Source of the DNA: Vibrio sp. SCSIO 43135
GTDB lineage: Bacteria > Pseudomonadota > Gammaproteobacteria > Enterobacterales > Vibrionaceae
Assembly (NCBI RefSeq): GCF_023716665.1
Contig: NZ_CP071859.1
Location: forward strand, 558,001 to 622,000
DNA: 64,000 bases
Direction of reading: 5' to 3'
How positions within the stretch are numbered: position 1 is the first letter of the stretch; each line of letters starts with the position of its first letter. The translations under genes were made by a program, and so were the position numbers. The notes under the pieces are model-generated. The model worked only from the letters and a program-made list of their open reading frames with translations, was not told the DNA's origin and did not search any database. This document shows positions 27,246 to 34,463 of this stretch, piece by piece.

Positions 27246-28763
27246 ATGACTGATGCTGTTCAAAACGAAAACGCACAAGAAGAGAATAAGCTAATTGCTG
27301 AGCGCCGCGCTAAACTGGATCATATCCGTAAGAGCTGCAAAGCAAACGGCCACCCAAATGACTTCCGTCGTGAGCACCTAGCTGGCGACCTTCAAGCGGA
27401 ATTCGGTGAAAAGACGAAGGAAGAGCTAGAAGAGCTAAACCACGTTGTTGCAATCGCTGGCCGTGTAATGGCTAAGCGTGGTCCATTCCTAGCTATCCAA
27501 GAAACATCTGGCCGTATCCAAGCATATGCAGCGAAAGATGTTCAAAAAGAGCTGAAAGAGAAATACCAAGGCCTAGATATCGGTGACATCATCGGTGTTA
27601 AAGGTGCACTTCACAAGTCAGGTAAAGGTGACCTTTACGTGAACATGGAGTCTTACGAGCTGCTAACTAAAGCACTTCGTCCACTTCCAGAGAAGTTCCA
27701 CGGTCTGACTGACCAAGAGATGCGTTACCGTCAGCGTTACGTTGACCTAATCGTGAACCAAGATTCACGTGAAGCGTTCATCATCCGTTCTAAGCTTGTA
27801 TCGGCAATCCGTAACTTCATGAGCTCAAAAGGCTATCTAGAAGTGGAAACGCCAATGATGCACGTGATCCCAGGTGGTGCAACGGCTCGTCCATTCATTA
27901 CTCACCACAATGCGCTAGATATCGACATGTACCTACGTGTTGCACCTGAGCTTTACCTGAAGCGTCTAGTAGTGGGTGGTTTTGACCGCGTATTCGAGAT
28001 CAACCGTAACTTCCGTAACGAAGGCCTATCGCCACGTCACAACCCAGAATTCACAATGATGGAATTCTACCAAGCGTACTCTGACTACAAAGATCTAATG
28101 GATCTAACAGAAGAGATGCTCAGTACAGTAGCAATGGATGTTCTTGGTTCAACATCTATGCCTTATGGTGATGAGACTGTAGAGTTTGGTGGTAAGTACG
28201 CGCGTCTAAGCATGTTCGATGCTATCAAGCAGTACAACCCTGATCACGCTGAAATTCAAGCTCTAACAGAAGCAGATCTACAAGATCGTGAGAAGATGGT
28301 AGCAATCGCGAAGTCTGTACACGTTGAAGTTGAGTCTTTCTGGACATGTGGTCAGCTTCTTGAAGAGATCTTTGGTGAAACAGCTGAGCCTCAGCTAATT
28401 CAACCAACTTTCATCACTGGTTACCCAGCAGACATCTCTCCTCTAGCTCGCCGTAGCGATGACAACCCGTTCTTCACAGACCGTTTTGAGTTCTTTATCG
28501 GTGGTCGTGAAGTTGCAAACGGCTTCTCAGAGCTTAACGATGCACAAGACCAAGACGAGCGTTTCAAAGCGCAAGTTAATGCTAAAGATGCAGGCGATGA
28601 TGAAGCAATGTACTACGATGCAGACTACATCACAGCACTTGAACACGGCTTACCACCAACAGCAGGTCAAGGTATCGGTATCGACCGCCTAGCAATGCTG
28701 TTTACTAACACGCACACAATCCGTGACGTGATTCTGTTCCCGGCAATGCGTCCTCAACAGTAA
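27246..28763 (+). CDS. lysS: Lysyl-tRNA synthetase (class II)
   Basis: A 505-residue class II aminoacyl-tRNA synthetase that charges tRNA-Lys. The N-terminal OB-fold anticodon domain covers about residues 60-150 ([19 protein letters not shown]). Catalytic class II motifs follow: motif 1 near [18 protein letters not shown], motif 2 at [20 protein letters not shown], and motif 3 at [18 protein letters not shown]. It lies in operon with prfB, 51 bp downstream, with AGGA upstream of its ATG. A terminator closes the unit. Confidence 0.97.
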   Translation: MTDAVQNENAQEENKLIAERRAKLDHIRKSCKANGHPNDFRREHLAGDLQAEFGEKTKEELEELNHVVAIAGRVMAKRGPFLAIQETSGRIQAYAAKDVQKELKEKYQGLDIGDIIGVKGALHKSGKGDLYVNMESYELLTKALRPLPEKFHGLTDQEMRYRQRYVDLIVNQDSREAFIIRSKLVSAIRNFMSSKGYLEVETPMMHVIPGGATARPFITHHNALDIDMYLRVAPELYLKRLVVGGFDRVFEINRNFRNEGLSPRHNPEFTMMEFYQAYSDYKDLMDLTEEMLSTVAMDVLGSTSMPYGDETVEFGGKYARLSMFDAIKQYNPDHAEIQALTEADLQDREKMVAIAKSVHVEVESFWTCGQLLEEIFGETAEPQLIQPTFITGYPADISPLARRSDDNPFFTDRFEFFIGGREVANGFSELNDAQDQDERFKAQVNAKDAGDDEAMYYDADYITALEHGLPPTAGQGIGIDRLAMLFTNTHTIRDVILFPAMRPQQ

Positions 28764-28784
28764 TCTTCAGTCATTGAATTTAAG

Positions 28785-28815
28785 GAAGCCACCTATATTA
28801 AGGTGGCTTCTTTTT
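28785..28815 (+). terminator. prfB-lysS terminator
   Basis: Stem GAAGCCACCT / AGGTGGCTTC with ATATTA loop and TTTTT. Confidence 0.9.
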
Positions 28816-28925
28816 ATTTGAACGTACGCAAAACTGAATACTTCGATTTATTACATTTACGTTGTGAATCCTGATCGACTTATTGACTAGAAATATTAGT
28901 AATGGCTAACTAGTCTTAAATGTGA

Positions 28926-28940
28926 GACAGATTATCTGTC
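28926..28940. promoter_or_regulatory. Perfect palindrome upstream of vpsR
   Basis: GACAGAT-T-ATCTGTC, 86 bp before the vpsR ATG. A second, looser inverted repeat GACTAG (28885-28890) / CTAGTC (28910-28915) lies just upstream. Both look like binding sites for dimeric regulators. I cannot name the protein. Confidence 0.45.
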
Positions 28941-29026
28941 CAAGTCTCGATAATGTAACGCTCAGCGGTATGTGCGAAACATTGCACTGCATATAGATAA
29001 GATTTGTCAGTATAAGGAACATATAA

Positions 29027-30361
29027 ATGGGCACTCAATTCCGTATGGATTCTGTCCCTGGTTCACTAGTCGTTGTGGGTGGGACGTACGAACCTTGGCT
29101 TTCAGTATTAGAGCAGGTTGGCTGGCGTTGTACCCAATGTGCCGATTTACGTAAAGCAGATGCTCTATTTACTGAAACAGGACCCTGCATTGGTATCGTT
29201 GATCTCAGCCATGATGAGTTTAGCTTGAACGGTATCGCCAATTTAGTCAGCAATCACAAGCAAGTGCGCTGGCTTGCTTTTATTCGAGAATCTCAACTGA
29301 GCTCGGATACTATTTGCCAGTTCATCGTTAACTTTTGTATTGATTTTTTCACTGCGCCAATACCCGATGCCCAGCTGCTGAGCACGATTGGTCACCAACT
29401 CGGCATGCTTAAGCTCGAAAAGAAAGTATGGCCTAACTATGGTGAAAATAACGACATGGGGCTCATTGGTGATTCTATTCCAATGAAACGCCTACGTGAC
29501 CAAATCAAACGCATCGGGCCGACAGACGTGAGTATTCTTATCTATGGAGAAAGTGGTACTGGCAAAGAAACGGTAGCACGAGCAGTGCACAAAACCTCGG
29601 CTCGTGCTCAGAAAGAGTTTATTTCGGTAAATTGCCGAGCGATGTCTGAGCGAAGAATTGAGTGTGACTTGTTTGGGATTGATCGAGAAGATGATACGCA
29701 AGTATCGATGCTTGAAAGAGCTGATGGTGGCACTATCTTGCTCAACGACATTCTCACTTTACCAAAATCGCAGCAGCTCAATTTATTGCGCTTCTTACAA
29801 GAAGGCACGGTAGATACAGTGGATGGACGCAAGGAAGTGGATGTCAGAATCCTTGCGGCCAACTCATCAGATATTGAAAAAGCATTAATTGATGGTGACT
29901 TCAACGAGGAGCTATACCACTACATTAACGTGCTACGTATTAACGTACCAAGTATCAAGGAACGGGCTGGAGATATCTCTGTATTGGCGCGTCACTTCTT
30001 GCAGGAATACTCAAAAGAATTTAATGCGCAAGCACGTAGCTTTACTGAAGAAGCTATCCGTGAACTCACTCGTTACCACTGGCCAGGCAATGTTCGCGAG
30101 TTGATGAATCAAATTAAGCGTATTGTGCTGATGTCAGACAATGTGATGATTGAAGAACACCAGCTCGATTTACCTAAACGCAGTGATGGACGACGCAGCC
30201 TTAAAAGTATTCGTGAGCGAAGCGAACGTGACGCCTTGTTGTTAGTATTAGAGTCTCATTCTGGGCAGGTATCGATGGCAGCCAAAGAACTGGGTGTATC
30301 ACGTGCAACAATGTATCGTTTATTGAACAAGCATAACTTGATCAGCGAACATGCAATGTAA
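29027..30361 (+). CDS. vpsR: VpsR-type transcriptional activator (atypical NtrC-like)
   Basis: A 444-residue regulator of exopolysaccharide and biofilm genes that responds to cyclic-di-GMP. Domains: receiver-like (about 12-120, with D59 in IVDLS), AAA+ (about 145-380, Walker A GESGTGKE near 174) and a Fis-type helix-turn-helix (about 410-435, VSMAAKELGVSRATMYRLL). The sigma-54 contact loop GAFTGA is missing: after DLFG the sequence runs IDREDDTQVSMLERADGGT, and Walker B reads LLNDI instead of LDEI. This fits VpsR, which works with sigma-70. Placement directly after lysS is the same as in V. cholerae. AAGGA lies upstream of the ATG. Confidence 0.93.
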   Translation: MGTQFRMDSVPGSLVVVGGTYEPWLSVLEQVGWRCTQCADLRKADALFTETGPCIGIVDLSHDEFSLNGIANLVSNHKQVRWLAFIRESQLSSDTICQFIVNFCIDFFTAPIPDAQLLSTIGHQLGMLKLEKKVWPNYGENNDMGLIGDSIPMKRLRDQIKRIGPTDVSILIYGESGTGKETVARAVHKTSARAQKEFISVNCRAMSERRIECDLFGIDREDDTQVSMLERADGGTILLNDILTLPKSQQLNLLRFLQEGTVDTVDGRKEVDVRILAANSSDIEKALIDGDFNEELYHYINVLRINVPSIKERAGDISVLARHFLQEYSKEFNAQARSFTEEAIRELTRYHWPGNVRELMNQIKRIVLMSDNVMIEEHQLDLPKRSDGRRSLKSIRERSERDALLLVLESHSGQVSMAAKELGVSRATMYRLLNKHNLISEHAM

Positions 30362-30380
30362 CTATTTGAGTATATAGATA

Positions 30381-30415
30381 AAAAGGCTAAGCACTTAGGC
30401 GCTTAGCTTTTTTGT
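30381..30415 (+). terminator. vpsR terminator
   Basis: Stem GCTAAGC / GCTTAGC with an eight-base loop followed by six Ts. Confidence 0.8.
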
Positions 30416-30531
30416 TTTAATGCAATGTGTTGGTTATTCAATATAACCCAGATGAATATGTTATTTCATTGTGAGAGGTAAGGTTAATTCTAGGTGAAAA
30501 AATTGTTTTTTCTTTTTGCGCAAATTAGCGG

Positions 30532-30559
30532 TTGATTTATAACCTTGATTGCATAGAAT
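30532..30559 (+). promoter_or_regulatory. Candidate promoter of the 40-residue small ORF
   Basis: -35 TTGATT (30532-30537), 16-bp spacer, -10 TAGAAT (30554-30559), 65 bp upstream of the ATG at 30625. Confidence 0.5.
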
Positions 30560-30624
30560 TTAACCGTGAGCAACAGCTCCACATTTCAAAATTTACCGGA
30601 TTAATTATTAGCTAGGAGGCACAA

Positions 30625-30747
30625 ATGAAACATTTAAATGTTACCGCAACTGTTTGTGCTTCTATGGATTGGACCATGTCTGATACGGCCAAGTCTATTC
30701 GCGTCACCAGCTTTGGTACCGATCGTAAATCTAGCTCAAAACAATAG
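30625..30747 (+). CDS. Small hypothetical protein, 40 residues
   Basis: A 40-codon frame beginning MKHLNVTATVCASMDWTM and ending SSSKQ. Support: a full Shine-Dalgarno AGGAGG (30614-30619) five bases before the ATG, a plausible promoter at 30532-30559, and a position immediately ahead of a DUF1127-like small gene. It has no clear membrane segment, one Cys and a basic, Ser-rich tail. I do not recognise a family. A 9-bp hairpin lies 16 bp after the stop. It could be a true small protein or a leader that couples to the next gene. Confidence 0.55.
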   Translation: MKHLNVTATVCASMDWTMSDTAKSIRVTSFGTDRKSSSKQ

Positions 30748-30762
30748 TTAATCCGTAACCTT

Positions 30763-30788
30763 TTAGGCTGCGGAAAATGGCAGCCTAA
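30763..30788 (+). promoter_or_regulatory. Hairpin between the two small genes
   Basis: Perfect stem TTAGGCTGC / GCAGCCTAA with an eight-base loop GGAAAATG. No T-run follows, so it is more likely an mRNA processing or attenuation element than a terminator. Confidence 0.5.
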
Positions 30789-30852
30789 CGGGAATCTATC
30801 TACTTCTTCTACCTGTCATTTTCCCCAGTCACATACAAACTGGAGAAATATC

Positions 30853-31104
30853 ATGAGTCATTCTGTATACCTAAAATTAGCAACACTGCTAGTACGTGCT
30901 GATCTACGTCGTGAAGAGCGTGAATGGAAACGAAAATTGCGCCGTAGTGCTTACGCAATTCCTTGGGAAAACACCCATCTACTAAAAGACATCGGCTTAG
31001 AAAGTGATGGTCGTCCGATTGGAGTAAGTGAACCTGACGCAGTCAAAGCTGAGCGCCGTGTACGTCATCTTCGTCGAGTACTCAGTACGCGAATACTGAC
31101 GTAG
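30853..31104 (+). CDS. Small Arg-rich DUF1127-like protein
   Basis: An 83-residue, very basic protein. The segment HLLKDIGLESDGRPIGVSEPDAVKAERRVRHLRR resembles the C-terminal part of DUF1127 (YjiS-like) proteins, which end with a conserved L-x-D-I-G-L motif. Some DUF1127 proteins bind RNA and affect phosphate and carbon metabolism in alpha-proteobacteria; nothing is known for this one. GGAG is eight bases before the ATG. The family assignment rests on a short motif, so it is moderate. It follows the 40-residue ORF on the same strand after 105 bp. Confidence 0.6.
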   Translation: MSHSVYLKLATLLVRADLRREEREWKRKLRRSAYAIPWENTHLLKDIGLESDGRPIGVSEPDAVKAERRVRHLRRVLSTRILT

Positions 31105-31109
31105 TAAAA

Positions 31110-31137
31110 CGGGCTAGCGGCAGGAGGCGCTAGCCCG
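31110..31137. terminator. Hairpin between converging genes
   Basis: Perfect 10-bp stem CGGGCTAGCG / CGCTAGCCCG between the DUF1127-like gene and the aldo-keto reductase gene. There is no clear T-run on either side, so termination is likely but not certain. Confidence 0.55.
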
Positions 31138-31148
31138 TAATCATATTG

Positions 31149-32183
31149 TTAAGGACAAGGGTTGGAGTAAGTGGTACCAACCTCTTGTAAGTCCTGCATT
31201 AGCTCATCTGTTAGCACCACATCTAAACTATCGATATTGGACTTGAGCTGCTCCATCGTCGTAGCACCAATAATATTTGAAGCCACAAAAGGTCTTTGGT
31301 TGACAAACGCAAGTGCCATTTGCGCGGGGTCGAGTCCATGCTTATTCGCTACATCTACATAAGCTTGAGTTGCTTTAATTCCTTGTGGAGTAAAGTAACG
31401 TGAGAAGCGTTCGAACAATGAACAGCGAGCACCTTCTGGACGAGCTCCATCCAAGTATTTACCGCTCAAACAACCAAAGGCGAGAGGCGAGTATGCAAGT
31501 AACTGAACCCCTTCATAATGACTAATTTCTGATAAGCCGACTTCAAAACTTCGGTTCAACAGATTGTATGGGTTTTGGATAGAAACAATCCGTGGAAGCT
31601 CATGTTTTTCAGCTAGTTTCAGTAAGCTCATTACGCCCCAAGGTGTTTCATTGGATACACCGATGTAACGAATCTTACCGGCGTTTACCAACTCGTTGAG
31701 CGCCTCGAGTGTTTCCACTAGTGGGACGTCACCTTGTTCATCTGGATAAGGGTAATTGAGTTGACCGAAGCAGTTGGTTTGACGTTGAGGCCAATGAAGC
31801 TGGTACAAGTCGATGTAGTCGGTATTCAGTCGCGTCAAGCTATCATCGATTGCTTGATGAATATTACGTCTGTCTAAACTCATGTTATCGCGAATATACG
31901 GCACGTTTCTTGGGCCCGCGACTTTAGTTGCGATAACGACTTTTTCGCGTTTGCCTGACTGTTTTAGCCAGTTTCCAATATAACTTTCTGTCGCACCTTG
32001 TGTGTCTTTTTTCGGCGGGACGGGGTACATCTCAGCAGTGTCTATGAAATTTACTCCGCGCTCTACAGCGTAGTCCAACTGATTAAATGCATCGCTTTGT
32101 GTATTTTGTTCCCCATAAGTCATGGTACCAAGGCAAATTTTACTGACTTCTAATGTGGAATAAGGCAACTTGTTGTATTGCAT
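31149..32183 (-). CDS. Tas-like NADP(H)-dependent aldo-keto reductase
   Basis: A 344-residue aldo-keto reductase with a TIM-barrel fold. Catalytic tetrad residues are visible: Asp and Tyr in FIDTAEMYPVPPK (about residues 47-60), Lys in VIATKVAG (about 86) and His in YQLHWP (about 129). The loop GATESYIGNWLK and the length point to the Tas (YgdS) group. The physiological substrate is not known; Tas was found in E. coli through suppression of tyrosine auxotrophy in starving cells. In E. coli tas also lies near mutH. The reading direction is opposite to its neighbours. Confidence 0.88.
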   Translation of the reverse strand: MQYNKLPYSTLEVSKICLGTMTYGEQNTQSDAFNQLDYAVERGVNFIDTAEMYPVPPKKDTQGATESYIGNWLKQSGKREKVVIATKVAGPRNVPYIRDNMSLDRRNIHQAIDDSLTRLNTDYIDLYQLHWPQRQTNCFGQLNYPYPDEQGDVPLVETLEALNELVNAGKIRYIGVSNETPWGVMSLLKLAEKHELPRIVSIQNPYNLLNRSFEVGLSEISHYEGVQLLAYSPLAFGCLSGKYLDGARPEGARCSLFERFSRYFTPQGIKATQAYVDVANKHGLDPAQMALAFVNQRPFVASNIIGATTMEQLKSNIDSLDVVLTDELMQDLQEVGTTYSNPCP

Positions 32184-32298
32184 TGCACTTCCTTTTATTG
32201 GTTGTTTTCAAACCAATATGCCAGCAATAGTGGAATAGGCATAGCCCCCATTCGCAAAAGTTGAGTCTTTGACTAAACTTTTCTAGACGGAGGTGTTT

Positions 32299-32610
32299 AT
32301 GCAAAAAAGACAATTAGATAAATGGATTCATGGGGTACATAAAGAAACTTATCAGCCACCGAAAGTTTTTGTGATTGGCTGTTCGGATCTTTCGCAGTAT
32401 CTCATTGCAGTGGAATACAAGCATAAACTTGAGCCGGTCAAGTTGAATGATGAACCGATGCACTTTGGCTCGTTAGAATTAGTCAAAGAGGAGCTCTTAA
32501 AGTTAGGAGTAGAAAAGGCGTATCTACGCCTCCATAATGCTTATGATGAGTGTGGCAGCGAAGCGTACCAACCTTATTGTGACATCGAAATGTCATTGGT
32601 AACCCACTAA
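32299..32610 (+). CDS. Conserved hypothetical protein (DUF6482-like)
   Basis: A 103-residue soluble protein, [27 protein letters not shown] at the start, with no signal peptide or membrane segment. It fits a small family common in Vibrio and Shewanella (DUF6482), of unknown function; I base that on memory of the family. The open frame begins with GTG 32293, but that codon overlaps the Shine-Dalgarno GGAGG (32289-32293), so ATG 32299, five bases after it, is the start. Its TAA overlaps the mutH stop codon tail to tail by four bases. Confidence 0.7.
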   Translation: MQKRQLDKWIHGVHKETYQPPKVFVIGCSDLSQYLIAVEYKHKLEPVKLNDEPMHFGSLELVKEELLKLGVEKAYLRLHNAYDECGSEAYQPYCDIEMSLVTH

Positions 32611-33272
32611 ACGAAATGCGATTGTAGGATATTAGCCGTAAATTGCGTTCTTAAGTAGAAGCCACGTGGTAAGGTTTTGATCAACTTACCGCTGGCTCCA
32701 TAAGCGTCGGTTAATGCTCTGCTGTTCGCCGCTTTAGGGCGCAGTTGCAGCATTTCACCGTGCCTCGCAGTGATCTTTTCTACTTGGCCAAGAACAATCA
32801 TTTCCATTAATTCTTCCCAGTCCTGTTTTAACTGCTTTTCTTCATGTTCTGAAGGAGACCAAATTAAGGGTGAACCAACACGTCTATCCGCTAAAGGAAT
32901 TTCACGTTCCCCTTCCACTGGTACCCACAATACACGCGACAACTTGTTACGTACGTGGCTCTGTTCCCACGTTAAACCGTGAACGCCAACGAGTGGGGCA
33001 ACACAAACAAAGGTTGTTTCTAGCGGTTTGCCGGTGTAACTAATTGGAATACTCTTTAACTCAATGCCAAGTTGTTCGAAGTCTTGCTGAGGCTTGCTGC
33101 CCGCAATAGCACCTAAGTGCCATTCGAGTAATTGTCCAACCCAGCCTTTGTCTCTAGTGAGATCTTTAGGCACATCCATTTCGGCTTCTTCAGCCAAATC
33201 TACAAAGCTCACCCCAGCAATTGCTCTCGCGCGTTCGAACAATTCTGATTCTGACTGAGGTTCTGGTTTCAT
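32607..33272 (-). CDS. mutH: DNA mismatch repair endonuclease MutH
   Basis: A 221-residue Sau3AI-like endonuclease that nicks the unmethylated strand at hemimethylated GATC sites, activated by MutS and MutL. Catalytic residues D64, E71 and K73 lie in [10 protein letters not shown] with exactly the spacing of E. coli D70, E77, K79. [17 protein letters not shown] is the conserved N-terminal stretch. The frame remains open upstream to 33356, but only from ATG 33272 is it like the family; its ribosome binding site is weak (AAGAG 13 bases away), so the start is uncertain. Presence of MutH implies Dam methylation in this organism. Confidence 0.92.
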   Translation of the reverse strand: MKPEPQSESELFERARAIAGVSFVDLAEEAEMDVPKDLTRDKGWVGQLLEWHLGAIAGSKPQQDFEQLGIELKSIPISYTGKPLETTFVCVAPLVGVHGLTWEQSHVRNKLSRVLWVPVEGEREIPLADRRVGSPLIWSPSEHEEKQLKQDWEELMEMIVLGQVEKITARHGEMLQLRPKAANSRALTDAYGASGKLIKTLPRGFYLRTQFTANILQSHFV

Positions 33273-33359
33273 CGGGTCTGTGGCTCTTAGTAAAAAAGTA
33301 ATTCTAACAAAATGTGAGGAGGTAGCGGTATACCCAATCATTTTAATTGCTTGCATGAG

Positions 33360-33942
33360 GAGACGGAGGCGCTGATTTGAGATGCTGACTTTATGATCGT
33401 TTTGAGTAAAAGATCATCATGCAATCACTTATCCACAGCTTGATCAGAAGTGATGTCTTGCTTAGTTTCTACTGGGTAAAAAAACAGGGGTTTATCGGCG
33501 TTAAACTGCTTGAAAATTCTGGTTATTATCAAATTTGAAACTAAGAGTGTGGATAAAAACCGCTTTGGATGATCTTTGACCGATCTGTGTTTTGGATGTT
33601 TTTATTGACGCTCTATGCGGGGTGTGAAAAATTAAATTTAACTAACATTATGTTTTTAATGGTTAAAATTATTATTTTATTTCATGTTTGTAGATCGGTT
33701 TTGTATCAACCTAGGATCTTTGATCTGTTTTCTTCCAATTCTTCACACAGTTATTCACAGAAAAGGTGAATAAATGTGGTCAATGTCTCATTGTGGTGTT
33801 GATAAGTGTTAACTTGGATAAAACTTATCCTTGCGGGCTGTTGTTACCAATAAATCACGTGCTAATCACACTAGTAAGTTTGCTCCTATTGGGGATATGT
33901 GGAAAAATCACTGTAATTAAAGATTTTATTTGAGGTTGGCCA
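33360..33942. other. Large AT-rich non-coding region with four DnaA boxes and clustered GATC sites
   Basis: Almost 600 bases between mutH and rppH without a convincing gene. Matches to TTWTNCACA: TTATCCACA 33429-33437 (plus), the same box 33548-33556 (minus), TTATTCACA 33751-33759 (plus) and TTTTCCACA 33898-33906 (minus). Eight GATC sites fall between about 33394 and 33725, where one or two are expected. A run of nearly pure A/T covers about 33627-33690. A 66-codon frame at 33569-33769 has no ribosome binding site and I do not believe it. See findings. Confidence 0.6.
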
Positions 33943-34461
33943 GTGATAGATGGCGATGGTTACCGCTTAAATGTGGGAATTGTAATCTGTAACAACCATG
34001 GTCAGGTCTTCTGGGCTAAACGATACGGACAACACTCTTGGCAATTTCCTCAAGGGGGAATTGATGAAGGAGAATCTGCCGAGCAAGCGATGTATCGGGA
34101 GTTGTATGAAGAGGTTGGTCTTACTAAAAAAGACGTAAAGATCGTAGCAACAAGTCGTCATTGGTTAAGGTACAAATTACCCAAACGATTAGTACGCTGG
34201 GATTCAAAACCCGTCTGTATCGGGCAAAAACAGAAATGGTTTCTACTGAAGCTCGATTGTGATGAGTCACGAATTAATATGCAGTTAGGTAGTACCCCTG
34301 AGTTTGATGGTTGGCGCTGGGTAAGTTATTGGTACCCAGTTAGACAGGTCGTGTCCTTCAAGCGCGATGTTTATCGTCGTGCGATGAAAGAATTTGCGAC
34401 GATGGCAATGCCGTTTAGAGAACGAAAAATCAAGGGCAAACGCAAACACCGAAGAGGGTAG
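33943..34461 (+). CDS. rppH: RNA pyrophosphohydrolase (Nudix)
   Basis: A 172-residue Nudix hydrolase that removes pyrophosphate from the 5' end of mRNAs to start RNase E decay. The Nudix box is complete: G-x5-E-x7-R-E-x2-E-E-x-G in [20 protein letters not shown] followed by VGL. The start is GTG 33943 with GAGG seven bases upstream, and the protein then begins [17 protein letters not shown] like other RppH. The ptsP ATG is two bases after the stop, so rppH-ptsP are coupled as in E. coli. Confidence 0.96.
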   Translation: MIDGDGYRLNVGIVICNNHGQVFWAKRYGQHSWQFPQGGIDEGESAEQAMYRELYEEVGLTKKDVKIVATSRHWLRYKLPKRLVRWDSKPVCIGQKQKWFLLKLDCDESRINMQLGSTPEFDGWRWVSYWYPVRQVVSFKRDVYRRAMKEFATMAMPFRERKIKGKRKHRRG

Positions 34462-34463
34462 AC

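Noticed and set aside
33569..33769. 66-codon plus-strand frame in the mutH-rppH gap
   Set aside because: No ribosome binding site, composition follows the AT-rich background, and it spans the DnaA-box region.
33360..33942. Considered as the chromosome 2 trigger site crtS
   Set aside because: As I recall, crtS lies in another chromosome 1 neighbourhood, and I cannot match its sequence from memory; only the DnaA-box cluster is supported.
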